A stretch of DNA of 64,000 nucleotides. Source: Oscarella lobularis. Lineage: Eukaryota; Porifera; Homoscleromorpha; Homosclerophorida; Oscarellidae. Location: positions 2,914,001-2,978,000 of the forward strand of contig NC_089176.1 in NCBI RefSeq assembly GCF_947507565.1. Direction: 5' to 3'. How positions within the stretch are numbered: position 1 is the stretch's first letter; each line of letters opens with the position of its first letter. This document shows, in pieces, positions 27,694 to 39,789 of the stretch. The notes under the pieces were generated by a model. That model had not been told where the DNA came from. It did not search any database and saw only the letters and a list, made by a program, of their open reading frames with translations. The position numbers and the translations under genes were made by a program.

Positions 27694-30600
27694 ATGGCGA
27701 CAGCCACTCCGTTTCGACGCGTTTCTGATGGCCAATTCACGCAAACAATCTACTCTCTGGTATCACAGCACTCGTGGCAATAGGAAAACACCAAAAAACC
27801 TCCTATTCTCAGATCAGAGAACAAAAATTCAGGGAAGCGATTGGAATCCTTTCGCTCGAGCTTCAGAGCGACCCGAAAGTAAGCGAAAATCGCAGCAAGA
27901 CTTTAGTCAAACGACAATTTCAGTCGCGAGCGGCGTTATCTCTCCTCGGCTACTCGTACTATCATTTACAAGACTTCGCTTCAGCAGCTGAATGGTTGCC
28001 ATGTCGTTATCTAGGAAGAGCCTTGAATAACAGCTCCTTTCGTAGTTATGAGCAGTTGGTTCAAATTCATCCCGAAGTGGATGATTACAAGCTCTATTAT
28101 GCTCAGGTACATGTACTCAAAAATGACGACTTGTATCAAAATATGACGTAGTCTCTTTCTCTTGTCCGCTTAGTCACTTAATAAGGCTTGCATGTACGAG
28201 GAAGCCATGAAGGCGAGTTTTCGCGTCGAATCGTCGACCATGCAAGCAAAAGTTGTGAAACTCCAAGCGGGTGTTAAGTACGCCGAGGAAGATTTTCCGG
28301 GATCTAGGGTACGTCTTCTCATGGACGTTCGGGTGCACTGGGGCCTAAACTACATTTTCAGACTCTCGTTGAACAGTGTCCCATAGACGATCCGGAAACG
28401 GATGTAATGCTGGCTTGCATACTGTTTAAGGTCAAGTGGCGTGCTTATACTCTATAATGTGTCTAATGTTGATGAGCAGGAGGGCCAGCATGAAGAGGCG
28501 TGTAGTAAATTTACGACAGCAATGCAAGTCTTAGGCTACCAACCAGGTAGGAAAGCATAGGTCTTTATTTGATGCATCGCACCTCATTATATTTTATTTC
28601 TATGTGCATTGACTTTTTTCTCTCTTATCTCCAAAGATCTTTCGTACAACATCGCTCTCTGTCACTATCAAATGAAACAGTACGCGGCGGCGCTGAAACA
28701 CATCGCCGATATCATTGAGAAGGGCATACGCGATTACCCGGAACTGAGCGTCGGCATGACGACGGAGGGAATTGACGTTCGAAGCGTCGGAAACACGGCG
28801 GTAGAACCAAAAAAAAAGACGACGCGGCACGTGCCCCGCGGGATATCGATTTATTTTAGCTGCTACACGAGACGGCTCTCGTCGAGGCATTTAATCTCAA
28901 AGCCGCTATAGAATACCAGTTGAAAAATTGTGAGAGAAATCGCGAGAAACGGCTTTTCCGTTGGACGCCCGGAAACCTTTCTTACGTGTAGTCGAGACGG
29001 CGAAAGATGCGTTGACCGATATGCCGCCTCGAGTCGAAGAGGAACTGGACCCCGTGACGCTGCACAATCAAGCTCTCATGAACATGGACGACAATCCGAC
29101 TCAGGTTGCAAGAGAAAACGAACTCGGACTTCGTTACATTGACGCGTAGTTTAATAGGGTTTTGAGAAACTGCAGTTTCTACTCCAGCAGAATCCCTGTC
29201 CACCAGAAACATTTGGAAATCTTCTTCTGCTCTATTGCAAGTATCAGGTGCCGTACGCGCTGCTGCTTTGTCTGCAGTCTTTAGAGTAGGCGTTCGTTCT
29301 TCTTAGTACTACGATTTGGCGGCCGACGTTTTAGCTGAAAACGCACATCTCACATTCAATCACTTGACTCCGGTAACTTTGAGAAAACGAGACGTGACGG
29401 GATTTCTTACTTCTTGTAGTATCTGTATAAACTTCTCGACGCCATCATCACTCAACAGTCATCTCCTGACGAGGTACGTACTGTATTGGGTGCTCCTTTG
29501 ATAAATATTTGATGAACAGCGCGTCTTCTCGTGCTGTAGGCCTTTAGAAAGTTTGACGAGATCGCAACGACGCAGACGGACCAGCTTCGACGTCTCACTA
29601 GACAAGTCGAGAATATATGGGTAGGGGAATTTGCGTTAAAAGGGCCTCGTGTTCTAGGTGCAAGAAGCGCGACAGAATCACGACGACGAGGCCGTCAAGA
29701 AAGCAGTGAACGACTACGAAGAAGCATTGGAAAGGCAACGCCGTTCCGAGATATACAGGAGATGACCGGTGTCATTTTTTTATTCTCAAGGTACATTCCC
29801 GTGCTGATGGCTCAGGCGAAGATCTATTGGGACATGGAAAATTACGCTGTCGTGGAAAAGGTAAAATATTGACTCGCTGGGAAAGAGAAATTTACTTGAT
29901 CAATACGTTGAAGATTTTTCGCAAATCCGTCGAATTTTGCAACGAAAGCGACGTGTGGAAGCTCAACGTCGCTCACGTCTTGTTCATGCAGGTAAAAAAC
30001 GATTCTGAGTCGACTCGTTGTTCGATTTTTTTGGGGGGGACCAAAAAAGGAGATGAAGTACAAAGAAGCGACCGGATTCTACGAACCGATTGTGAAGAAG
30101 CACCGCGATAATGTAGTGTATCAACACACGCACGACGTCGCATGTTTGTCTCACTTGCGTCTCTATATAGCTTCTCGGTGTCAGTGCCATTGTGCTTGCT
30201 AATCTCTGCGTTTCATACATCATGACGAGTCAGAATGAAGCGGTGGGGATAATAATATAGATGACGCTTTTTTTGCGTTATACTCTGCGCTTGTTATAGG
30301 CGGAAGATTTAATGCGACGGATTGAAAAAGAAGAAGAGCAGGCTGCCTTCGACGATCCCGATCGCAAAGTCTATCATCTTTCTATAGTAAATCTAGTGAT
30401 TGGGTACGTACGCTGACCGCGCCCAGAAATATACTCATTTTAATAATTATGTCGGGGTAGAACTCTGTATTGTGCCAAAGGGAACTACGAGTTTGGTGTC
30501 TCTCGAATAATCAAGAGTTTGGAACCGTATCAGAAAAAGGTATTGTTACATATATGTATTGGATCAGACCCCTACTGTATTCCATAAGGAGAGCTACAGT

Positions 30601-31027
30601 TTATGTAGATAACGAGTTGCAGTCCCATTGCTTATAGCAACACAATCATAGTTCTCTTTCCGTTCTGCAGCTCGGTACGGACACGTGGTTCTACACGAAG
30701 AGGTGTTTCCTTTCGCTTATCGAAAACATGGTATTTCCTTTTGTCAATCGGAGTTTCAACTAAACTTTTATTACAAGGCCAAGCACATGATCATATTGCG
30801 AGATTCTGTCATTGCCGAGACGGTTCAATTTCTGGAGCACTGTGAAGGTAAAAAAAGTTTTTGCATATTAATCGAAATACCCTCATGTGAACATCATAGC
30901 GTATGGTCAAAATGTCCCAGTCGTTATTGAGCAGCCCTTGCAACAGGAGACGCTCCATCCAGGAAAGAACACTGCCGCGTACGAGGCAAGACTCCTCAAG
31001 AGTATAATTTTGAGAATCGTTTCCTAA
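27694..31027 (+). CDS. TTC30: Intraflagellar transport protein IFT70 (TTC30)
   Basis: Twenty-four short exons, first 27694-27759 and last 30900-31027, give 652 residues (human TTC30A is 665). It starts MATATPFRRVSDGQFT and is built of TPR-like repeats. Highly conserved blocks include SRAALSLLGYSYYHLQDF, EEELDPVTLHNQALMNMD, PPETFGNLLLLYCKY and ANLCVSYIMTSQNEA. IFT70 is a core IFT-B subunit needed to build cilia and, in fish and worms, for tubulin polyglutamylation. The intron at 29735-29790 is GC-AG (GAAAG|GCAACG). Exon 14 could end at 29605 (matches vertebrates) or 29620 (adds VENIW). The intron at 27995-28045 has a poor donor, GTTGCC. Confidence 0.95.
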
Positions 31028-31173
31028 CGGAACACGAGAGGTTCTACTAGTGTATACATTATTGTAGTGAATATTTTCGAGACGTGTGCGTGGTGAAATG
31101 TATCTTTGCTTGGGTGGGTGGGTGGGTGGGACTGACGATGCGTTGTTACCAATCAGCAGCACCCTGGGCCCAA

Positions 31174-31852
31174 ATGGCGTCATCCCACTACAAACCGGCA
31201 GCAGGAGATACGTCTACATCTTCCTTCGAAGCATCAGATCAAATGACGCGAGGAAGCAGTGATTCATATGAGCAGAGTCTCAAAGGTAAACGGTCGTATA
31301 GCCAAGACAAGATGGGTGCATGTTCTTTGAAGACGGAACGGGCCCGACCTTTATTGCGGAGGCTTTGCGAGTGATAGTGGGAAAAGGAGAAACGCAGGAA
31401 ATTGATTTAACAGGTACAGTGCATGTATGAGTCGCAGTGACTGTACTTACGTACCTCGAAGGAGAATCCTCGGAAATCGATCATGTTGTTCTACGGGAAG
31501 GATGCTCGTACACAAAGGAAATTCAGTTCAAAGTGATGCACGACGTCGTGGTTGGCTTGCACTATCATCAAGTTACGACTTGGACGAAGGATGATATACC
31601 GCGTGAGTGATATTAGGTTCTCAGTCGTGTGGTGTGGGAAGATGTGTACAATTAGTCGACGAGACGCATCTTTTGATGGGGAGCTACGAGCCGCGAACCG
31701 AATCCTACGTATTTATATCTCCCGTCACGTTTGCTCCCAAAGGCATAATGGCTCGCGGATGTTTTGACGTGAAGAGCTTTCTTTGTGACGACGACGGGAA
31801 TGAATTCAAACGGTGGAAGTGGATTATGCAAGTAGAAAGAATCTCTGAGTGA
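31174..31852 (+). CDS. ARHGDI: Rho GDP-dissociation inhibitor, divergent copy
   Basis: Exons 31174-31285, 31333-31413, 31462-31602 and 31656-31852 give 176 residues. The immunoglobulin-like domain is complete: QEIDLTG, VLREGCSYTKEIQFKVMHD, VVGLHYHQVTTWT, LMGSYEPRTESYVFISP and APKGIMARGCFDVKSF. The N-terminal regulatory arm is short and lacks the usual YKPPAQK block, and the last residues are VERISE, not KKDW. Exons 2-4 are 81, 141 and 197 bp, the same lengths as in the next gene, proving a tandem pair. RhoGDI holds prenylated Rho GTPases in the cytosol. An AATAAA at 31953-31958 follows. Only 146 bp separate its start from the IFT70 stop. Confidence 0.88.
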
Positions 31853-32107
31853 GTTTTGACGAGGTTCTTCGTTTGGACACTAATTATCTAATTTATTGAC
31901 GAATGAGTCTAACGGTCATCTAGGCGATCAAGCGACCCTTTTCCCCCCCAAAAATAAACGCGCTCCGCGACTTCAAGTGGAACCGCGCATATAATTCGAC
32001 TAATCGTTCGACTTTACCATAAAAGGCAATCAGGGTGTTGGAACCGCACGGCGCATGCTCTTCACGGCCCTCTCCATCCGAGCTCTCGCAACAACGTAAA
32101 CGATACT

Positions 32108-32885
32108 ATGGCATCGCCTGAAGAACCCGAAGCAGCGGCAGCAGTGGAAGACGTCGGCGACGAGCCAGAAGAAACGCCCGGCTACAAGCCGCCGGCACAG
32201 AAAACTCTCGACGAGATCCAACAACTCGACGCCGACGACGAATCGCTCGTTCGCTACAAGCAAGCGCTTCTTGGCGGTACTGGAGAGGCGCCGAAAGGTG
32301 CGTTTGACGGCGCGTTCTAATCGAAACCGACGAGAACTGAGAAAGGGGGCCCCCCTCTTCTTTGCAGAGAGATCCGGTCCGAATGTTGTAGTCGAAAAAT
32401 TGAGCATGTTGCCAGTCGACGGCGAACCGAAATCGATGGATCTAACAGGTGAGCGCGAATAACATGTTTAGTTAATTAATTAATTGACGATTGAGAAGGC
32501 GATCTGTCAAAGCTGAAATCGGATCCGATCGTCATCAAGGAGGGCTGCTCGTACAAAATCGAGATCCAATTCAAAGTGAACTATGAAATTGTTGCCGGTC
32601 TGAGATACCATCAGAAGACGACTCGAAAGGGAATAACCGGTACGCCGAAAAAAGTTTAGCTGACATCGTATTTTTAATAAAAAAATAGTTGACAAAACGT
32701 CGCACATGGTGGGAAGCTATGGACCCAAAGCGGAGTCGTATCAGTTTCTAACTCCGGTCGAAGAAGCGCCAAAGGGAATGTTAGCTCGCGGTAGTTACAA
32801 GGTAAAAAGCCGGTTCGTTGACGACGACAAGAATATATACAAGGAGTGGGAATGGGCAATGGACATCAAGAAGGATTGGAAGTGA
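32108..32885 (+). CDS. ARHGDI: Rho GDP-dissociation inhibitor, canonical copy
   Basis: Exons 32108-32297, 32368-32448, 32499-32639 and 32689-32885 give 202 residues, the normal family length. The N-terminal arm contains [28 protein letters not shown], the switch-binding helix. The domain has the full set: [76 protein letters not shown] and the end MDIKKDWK. It extracts GDP-bound Rho family proteins from membranes. Exon lengths match the upstream copy. Confidence 0.95.
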
Positions 32886-33902
32886 TTTTTTTCAACTGTG
32901 TGGCATGCATGTTTGATGTTGTTTGACTGTGTCTTTCGTATGGGTGTATGCGTACGTGCGTGTGTGTCATGTGTGTCTCTATGTATATGCGGAAGCTGCG
33001 TGCAGTTTCCTGCTGTTGTATGGTTCAGGAGTGATGGTGAGATTTTGCTGTGGCTGGTTTCCTTTACCCGGATGAGTCGTTTATAGATAAGGGTGGAATA
33101 GAATTCTCTGGAAGTCCAAAGACGTCGAGTCTACGTCCGCGCTAGTGAGCTATATATAAATCAATTAGAGAGTATTAGATTTGTGTCTAGTCTGAGGCGT
33201 TCTGACGCAACGTTTCGTGGGAAGGGACCGGGAAGAAAGGGGAAGTCCCTGTATATGGTCTGCAAAGGGACTCATCCTTATGGTATAGCTAATTTAGCCG
33301 GGGGAAGAGTCTCCACAGGCTGTAGGGTCTCCTTCCCTAGCTGACGTTGCTATAACTCGCTATACCAAGAGTTGACCTCTATGGAAACCTTTCGGTTTTG
33401 GGCATTGTTTTCGATCAAGAGGATGCGCTTTCATTCATATGCAGTCTCCTCCCTTGCAGTTGGTGCTAATAAAGCGCTTCCCCTGCTTATGGTAAGCGGT
33501 TTCGGTTTGCTGTTTTGATTGCATCATTGCAGCTAAACGCGGATTCTCGTCGTCACAAACGAGCGCACTGTGCTTGTTTACGCACGAAAAGAAGATAAGA
33601 GGGGTAGTTGTCTTACGCAATAGGGCAAAAGTTCAGAGCATTAGGTCATCGGGTTCACTTCCGGTCGCTTCTAGGGACCGGTTCGCCGAAACGTAGACGT
33701 TTGACATCCTGAGGAAGGCAAGAAGGTGTATTTATACGCCTCTTTTCTTTGCCAAAATCGTTGTAGACGTCCAAAAGAGAGGCGAATATTGAGAAGTACT
33801 CATGTTCTTATCTTATCCGGTCACGTGCAACGGACATCCCCGTTGAATCGGACAAAAGCCGCGAGGTTCGCGCACCTACCCACAGTCTCGAGTCTCTACG
33901 CC
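32886..33902. other. Intergenic, RhoGDI to START gene
   Basis: About 1 kb without a supported gene. 32930-33000 is GT-rich. A + frame from 33726 runs in frame into the START protein but the first 59 residues have no similarity and I place the start at 33903. Confidence 0.5.
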
Positions 33903-34617
33903 ATGACGACAACGACAACGACAACACAGTGCGTACTTTCCGATGAAGACGTCGATCGCGCTCTCGATCTCGAACGTCAAAACGAGAGCGACGATTGGAC
34001 GCTCGTTTCGCGCACCGAAACCGAAGAATACTTCTATCGGTGCTGCAACAACGACGACTCCGTGCCGCCGATCGAGACGAAATGCCGTCTACGCTTGGAC
34101 GTTCCGCTCAACGTCGCCATTAGAATGCTCACGGAGCCGGAGCTTCGCAACGAGTGGAACGGCGACGTTTATCAAATGAATCAAGTAGCTGGATCTTGCT
34201 CTGGCTGCAAGACGATTCTCTGGAAAGTTCGCTTTCCGCGCTGCTTTAAAGATCGCTACATGGTCCAAAGTAGTGCAGTTCGGTACTTGGAAGAGCGCGA
34301 CGCTTACGTCATTTTATACAAAGAGGGGAGTCACCACCCGGACGCGGCGACGCTACGAGGACGTTGCGTTCGAATGACGACCGGCTTCAGCTGCTCAATA
34401 CTGCGTCGCGATCCGATAAATCCGAGGGAGTCGTCGATCCTGTTTGCACTGGCGAACGTAACATACGGCGGTTTCCTCGATTGGTTTCCCGCTTTTATTC
34501 TCGCGCGACTCTACGCGAGTTCGCTTGGCGGAATCCAACGGCGCATGAATAGAGCGTATCGAAACAGTCAGGACTTGGTTGACGGGCCGGTGCCGTCCAC
34601 CGTCGCTCCGTCGCCGC

Positions 34618-34650
<33 letters not shown>

Positions 34651-34700
34651 CACGGCGATGCTCTGTGCCGGGCATTCGATTTAGGGCAACTTGTGTCTGA
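33903..34700 (+). CDS. START-domain lipid-transfer-like protein 1 (intronless)
   Basis: One exon, 265 residues. The START fold is seen from EDVDRALDLERQNESDDWTL through LTEPELRNEWNGDVYQM, the VRFPRCFKDRYMVQ block (like PFPMSNRDYVY in PC-TP) and a C-terminal helix (YASSLGGIQRRMNRAYR). It resembles the PC-TP / STARD2-7-10 group, which carries phospholipids between membranes; the ligand is unknown. Threonine runs flank the domain at both ends (ACG repeats at 33906-33928 and about 34619-34648). AATAAA lies at 34770-34775. Tandem with a second intronless copy. Confidence 0.85.
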
Positions 34701-35406
34701 TTTTTTATATAAAATGTGCTGCCGGTTTTATTTGGACGTTCACATGTACACACACTCTTCTGCTGGCTAAATAAACACAGAGTTAACACTGACACGAGGG
34801 CGTGACGAACGCGCGTTAGGTCGACCCACAAGTGACTTTTTCTTTGAAAAGGATCCACCTCACCGGCGGTCGTCCCGTCGCTGTCAAGGGTTACAGATCT
34901 GAGGAGTGCATTAATTACTCGATTGCTCAGCTTTGTTATGACGATCGGGCGTACCGGGTCGTCACATCAGTCTCGGGCGTGGAAACGGAGCTCTATACAT
35001 CCTGTTGGTAGGCGTGAAGACGCGAATTTTCCGTATCATCCCTTCGTGTAAATAGTAGGTGCGTCGCTTTCGCCGCTCGGAGTATTCGTTGAGTAGTCAA
35101 TGTTAGGCTTCTGGCTTCCTTGCACCGGTGCACCGGTGCCTACAGTACGTACAGCCAGTCGGTGTCCCCCTCCCCCGCAGGGCGGACTCAGGAAGGAAGT
35201 AAGGAAGACCGTTTACGCCAATTGCTGAGAAAGCGAATATGAATAGAATACCCTTGAGCGAATGATGACGCAATGACGCTCGCATTTCCGTTGCACTTCT
35301 GCCACCCACGTGCTCCACACAATAGATACAAAAGAGAACTCCCTCTCTCAAGATTGCCATTCGCTTCCCCACACTCGACTCATCATCATCATCATCATCA
35401 TCATCC
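34701..35406. other. Intergenic between START genes
   Basis: Contains the polyadenylation signal of the first gene (34770-34775) and a TCA/CAT triplet run near 35382-35404 just before the second start. No other gene seen. Confidence 0.5.
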
Positions 35407-36027
35407 ATGGCCTTTACAATGACCGACGTGCAACGAGCGCTCGCGCTCGAACGGGCCGACGAACGACAAGGCTGGACGCTCAAATCGAAATCAAACGACG
35501 AGGAGTACTGGTACCTCATCGACTACACAAAACAAGTCCCGCTGCACATGAAATGTCGACTCCAGCTGACCGGGGTTCCCGTCGAAGCGGCCGTCGACCT
35601 TCTCACCGAACCCGACCTACGAAATCAGTGGGACGGAAAGTCATTCGAAATGAAAACGCTCGCCGAGAACGGAAAGTACCGAACCGTCTATTGGATATTT
35701 CACATGCCAGTTATCATGAAAGAGCGGGACATGGTGCAGTATGCCCACGTACAGTACGTCCCAGCGGAAGACTGTTACGTGATACTCTATAAGGAAGGCG
35801 AGCACGCGAGTACGCCCGAGACGGATCGATTCATTCGAATGCGAACGGGATTCAGCTGTTCTGTGCTTCGACGCGATCCGACCGATCCCAAGTCGTCCGT
35901 GCTATTCACACTTGGGAATAATTTTTATGGAGGGTGGCTTCCGGATATGATAATGCCTACTCTCTATGCGCGATCTCTGGGAAAGTTGCGTCAGCGGCTC
36001 ATACGCGGCTACCAGAAGTACTACTAA
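35407..36027 (+). CDS. START-domain lipid-transfer-like protein 2 (intronless)
   Basis: One exon, 206 residues. Clear paralogue of the preceding gene: DVQRALALERADERQGWTL, LLTEPDLRNQWDGKSFEM, MPVIMKERDMVQYAHV, CYVILYKEGEH and RMRTGFSCSVLRRDP align without gaps in most blocks. It is essentially a bare START domain, as in PC-TP. It lacks the threonine-rich C-terminal tail of copy 1. Confidence 0.87.
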   Translation: MAFTMTDVQRALALERADERQGWTLKSKSNDEEYWYLIDYTKQVPLHMKCRLQLTGVPVEAAVDLLTEPDLRNQWDGKSFEMKTLAENGKYRTVYWIFHMPVIMKERDMVQYAHVQYVPAEDCYVILYKEGEHASTPETDRFIRMRTGFSCSVLRRDPTDPKSSVLFTLGNNFYGGWLPDMIMPTLYARSLGKLRQRLIRGYQKYY

Positions 36028-36405
36028 AAACATTTGACTCTGAATTTATTAATTTTTGCACACGCACGTTTTGTCTATAAAGAGATACACTAATTATCAT
36101 AAAGTCTTGTATGCGGTGACAAACGGGCGAGAGATTGGGATGTAGTTTGCGGCTGCAAGTAGTCGATATCCTGTTACGGTGCGCCTCCTTTGGACACTGA
36201 CTACTAAAAAGTAAATGCAAAATTGTGCCACTACTGGCTTCCGCTTTCACTACCATCCACGTGATGACAGGTGAGGGGTGTAACAATTGGCATAGATACA
36301 TATTTATCAAATTGTATTTTAGTTTCTAGTGCGCGCGCTAGAGTATCTTCTTTCGACCAATCAGAACGAAGCACGTTCACACACTCAGTCGTTGTACAGG
36401 TCCTC

Positions 36406-38456
36406 ATGTTCCGGCCGATCGTTCTCGTCGTCTTCCTCGCCGTCTACGCCTTCGCGGCGACCGATATCGCAGAAGAAAAGGACGTTCTCGTTCTAACGGA
36501 GTCGAACTTCGATTCGGCTATCGCAGAACACGACCACGTTCTCGTCGAATTCTGTACGACCTCCCCTCCTCGACTCGCGATCGCTCCTATAACTAACGTG
36601 ACGTGTAGACGCGCCGTGGTGTGGTCACTGCAAGGCGCTCGAACCCGAATACGCGTCGGCCGCTGGCACGCTCAAGGAAACCGGATCGCCCATCAAACTC
36701 GCCAAAGTCGACGCGACCGAGCAGAAAGGACTCGCTACAAAATTCAGCGTTCAAGGCTATCCGACGCTCAAGTTTTTTCGCAAGGGCGTCCCGTCCGACT
36801 ACTCAGGTCAATCGTTTGGCCTCGAAAACGTTTGGCTGACGTGTAACACGCCCACTCTTTTTTTTTATTCATAGGGGGACGCACGGCGAGTGAGATTGTG
36901 ACGTGGCTCAACAAGAAGACGGGTCCACCGGCGAAATCACTGGTCTCCGTCGACGCGGCGCGCGACTTCGTGGAGCAGCGCGACGTCGCCGTGATCGGCT
37001 TTTTTCCGAACGCCGAATCGACCGAAGCGCTCGCCTTCGTCGACGCCGCCGCGACGACCGACGATATCGAGTTCGGAATTGCGAGCGACGCCGACACGCT
37101 CGCCGCGTACGAAATCAAAGAACAAGGCATCGTTCTCTTCAAGAAGGTGAACCCCTCCCGGTGTTATGACTGATACCGGCGTTATGACAGTCTCGCAGTT
37201 CGATGAAGGGCGGAACGATTACGATGGCGATCTTTCGTCGTCGGCCGACATTATCACGTTCGTCAAGGCGAACAGTCTTCCGCTTGTCAGCGAATTTTCG
37301 GACGAGGTGAATTTCTATATATACGTTTTTAGATCAATTTAATTAATTATTTTCAGACGGCTCCGAAAATCTTCGGCGGAGACGTGAAGACCCACATCTT
37401 GCTGTTCATCAAGAAGAGCTCCGACGATACTGAGAAGTACGTGGAGGAATTCACCAAGTCCGCCAAACCATTCAAAGGAAAAGTAAGAGGATGATCCCTT
37501 GACTCCACACGGGTACATAACTTATTTTCTTGCCTAGGTTTTGTTTGTCACTGTCGACGTTGATGTCCAAGACAATGCAAGAATTTTGGAATTTTTCGGA
37601 ATGAAAGAAGATGATGTGCGTTTTCCTGGATTTTTGATGTTGATGATTTGAATTCTATTGTAGGTCCCCGGCGCTCGTCTTATTCATCTTGGCGAAGAAA
37701 TGAGGAAATTTAAGCCGGAGTCCGCTGAATTGACGACGGAAGTCTTTACGGCATTCGCTCAAGGATATTTGGATGGGACTTTGAAGGTAGAGCGCAGACT
37801 ATTGTTATCCTATTCTGATTGGAGGTGATATTGACGAGCCTAGCCTCATCTGATGTCCGAAGAAATACCCGAAGATTGGAATACGAATCCGGTAAAAGTG
37901 CTGGTGGGAAAGAATTTTGAAGAGGTCGCTTTTGACGAGAGCAAGAACGTATTAGTGGAATTCTGTAAGTTGGGGGTCTCATCATTGATTAGTAAGTCGT
38001 TGGCATTCTCTCTTTGTGTCCAGACGCTCCGTGGTGCGGACATTGCAAGCAGTTGGCTCCCATTTGGGATAAGTTGGGTGAAAAATACCAGGACAGCGCT
38101 GACATCATTATCGCCAAAATGGACTCCACTGCCAATGAAGTAGAGAAGGTTTCCGTGCAGAGTTTTCCGACTATCAAGTTCTTCCCAGCCGGTAGCAAAG
38201 AAGTGAGTCCATCGTCGTCGTCATCTCGTCTTGCTCAAGCTCAAACTTGACTTGTTGTCTCACTTAGGTGGTTGACTATGAAGGAGGTCGAACTCTCGAG
38301 GATTTCTCCAAATTTCTCGATTCTGGAGGCAAAGATCAATCGTCGAGCGACGCAGGAGCGGCTGAAGGTGAAGAGGAGGAAGAAGATTTGGGAGACGAAG
38401 AGGATGAAGAAGATTTTGAGGAAGTAGAGCCTGAAGACGTAAAAGATGAACTTTAG
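36406..38456 (+). CDS. P4HB: Protein disulfide isomerase (PDI / P4HB type)
   Basis: Ten exons (36406-36553, 36609-36806, 36875-37146, 37199-37306, 37357-37482, 37538-37615, 37664-37786, 37844-37964, 38024-38202, 38268-38456) give 513 residues. Signal peptide [20 protein letters not shown], domain a with [14 protein letters not shown], b and b' ([11 protein letters not shown] region), domain a' with [18 protein letters not shown], an acidic tail and the ER retention end KDEL. Both active sites are CGHC. It forms and shuffles disulfides in the ER and can be the beta subunit of prolyl 4-hydroxylase. Both active-site motifs sit at the same intron position (T|AC GCN CCN). AATAAA at 38538-38543. 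Confidence 0.97.
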
Positions 38457-38708
38457 GTCTTAGTAGGGGAATCCTTAGACGAGCCCAGGTGCTATTGCTT
38501 TTCAACTGCTACGTACAGTATATGTCCGAAAAGCCTCAATAAAAGAAAAGAAATTTTCTTAGCCACTGTGCATGGCATTGTGCACTGTGCAGGCAGGCCA
38601 AAAGATCTCTCACGGGAGAGGAGGGCTTGAGCGTTTACTGAAATGACCACTGGTGGAATGAAGGAACTACAGAAGGTCAAGTTAAGATCAATGTGCAATA
38701 CAATTACG

Positions 38709-39671
38709 TTACGGAAATATAGAAAAATCTATATCTGCTACAGGTACAAATTGACTCTGAACTGTCTCAAGTCTCTCTTCATCCGAATCACTGCTTTCAT
38801 CGTCGTACTGACTCAAACTCGCCAAATTTGAATTGTACTTCACTGCAATCTCTTCCATCTGACTCATGCGACCCGGCTTCGCATTCGGATCATCATCTGG
38901 AACATCGGGCAATTTCGACAAGGCATCCAAATCGGCTTCGCTCAGCTGACGCACCCAACAAGGAGCCTTGGCAAAATATCCCGCCTCGCTCCACTGGGCC
39001 ATATGCTTTGTCGAATAGGGCCCGTGTACGCTACTGTTCGGATCCAACGACCACTTGAATTGCCAATACAGCGTGTCATCGCGGATCTTTCGCTCAACGG
39101 GAGCCAGAACGCGCGCTTTCTTGCCGCCGTCCTTCTCCGGCGGACCACGAAGATTCGTCCTCTTGTCCGATTCGTCGCCGAGCGCCTCCTCGTCGCTCGT
39201 GTCTTCGGCGCCGCCGAAGATCTGCTGGCGCGCGCGACGTTGTTCGATGCTCTCGACGACGATTTCGCGTCGATCGAGTATGGGTCGATTGATTACGCAG
39301 TATTTGCGCGCCTGCTCCGCCGATTCGGCTGACGAGAAGGCTACGAAGCCGAAACCGCGCGATACTTGCGTTTTCTTGTCCCGTATGATCTTTACTTCTT
39401 CGATGCTGCCGAATGTCGAGAAGAAGTGGCCGAGCGCGAGCTCGTCCGTGTCCCACGACATGCGGCCGACGTAGATGCGCTGTGCGGCCGGATAGCGTTT
39501 CTTTTTCTCTTCGTTTTTGCCGTCCATTTTGGCGAATTTGCTCGCCATCGCCGCCGCGTTTTCTGACGCGCGCTTTCTGTCTTCGTCGGTTACTTTTTCG
39601 GCGCGCGCATTGGCGTCTGGCGCCTTCGTGCCGGAGAAATTCGTCTTGTAGCTCCAAGCGTAAGTCGCCAT
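38709..39671 (-). CDS. RRM plus GYF domain protein (intronless)
   Basis: One exon, 320 residues. After a basic N-terminus (MATYAWSYKTNFSGTK) an RRM shows RNP2 RIYVGRMSW and RNP1 VSRGFGFVAF. An acidic/charged linker leads to a GYF domain: LYWQFKWSLDPNSSVHGPYS followed by QWSEAGYFAKAPCWVRQL, with the conserved W-GPY-W-GYF pattern. The end (VADIDFSIF) resembles the FDLY end of CD2BP2. CD2BP2/Lin1 is a U5 snRNP assembly factor whose GYF domain binds proline-rich peptides; it has no RRM. A splicing role is inference. It shares a 118-bp divergent promoter with the RGS gene. Confidence 0.8.
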   Translation of the reverse strand: MATYAWSYKTNFSGTKAPDANARAEKVTDEDRKRASENAAAMASKFAKMDGKNEEKKKRYPAAQRIYVGRMSWDTDELALGHFFSTFGSIEEVKIIRDKKTQVSRGFGFVAFSSAESAEQARKYCVINRPILDRREIVVESIEQRRARQQIFGGAEDTSDEEALGDESDKRTNLRGPPEKDGGKKARVLAPVERKIRDDTLYWQFKWSLDPNSSVHGPYSTKHMAQWSEAGYFAKAPCWVRQLSEADLDALSKLPDVPDDDPNAKPGRMSQMEEIAVKYNSNLASLSQYDDESSDSDEERLETVQSQFVPVADIDFSIFP

Positions 39672-39789
39672 GTTGATAGATTGACCGGGATACCGCTTGA
39701 TAGAACTGTCCCGGATTTTAATTCATTGCGTTCTCGCTTCTCCTTGTACAAACATCCGACCATCGTGACGTTCGTATATGTAGCGCGCC
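39672..39789. promoter_or_regulatory. Divergent promoter, RRM-GYF / RGS
   Basis: 118 bp between opposite start codons must hold both promoters. Confidence 0.5.

Noticed and set aside
31286-31311. 26-bp intron in RhoGDI copy 1
   Set aside because: Too short; using the next acceptor (46 bp) gives exon lengths identical to the tandem copy.
33726-33902. N-terminal extension of START protein 1
   Set aside because: In frame but without similarity to START proteins or to the second copy; probably 5' UTR.
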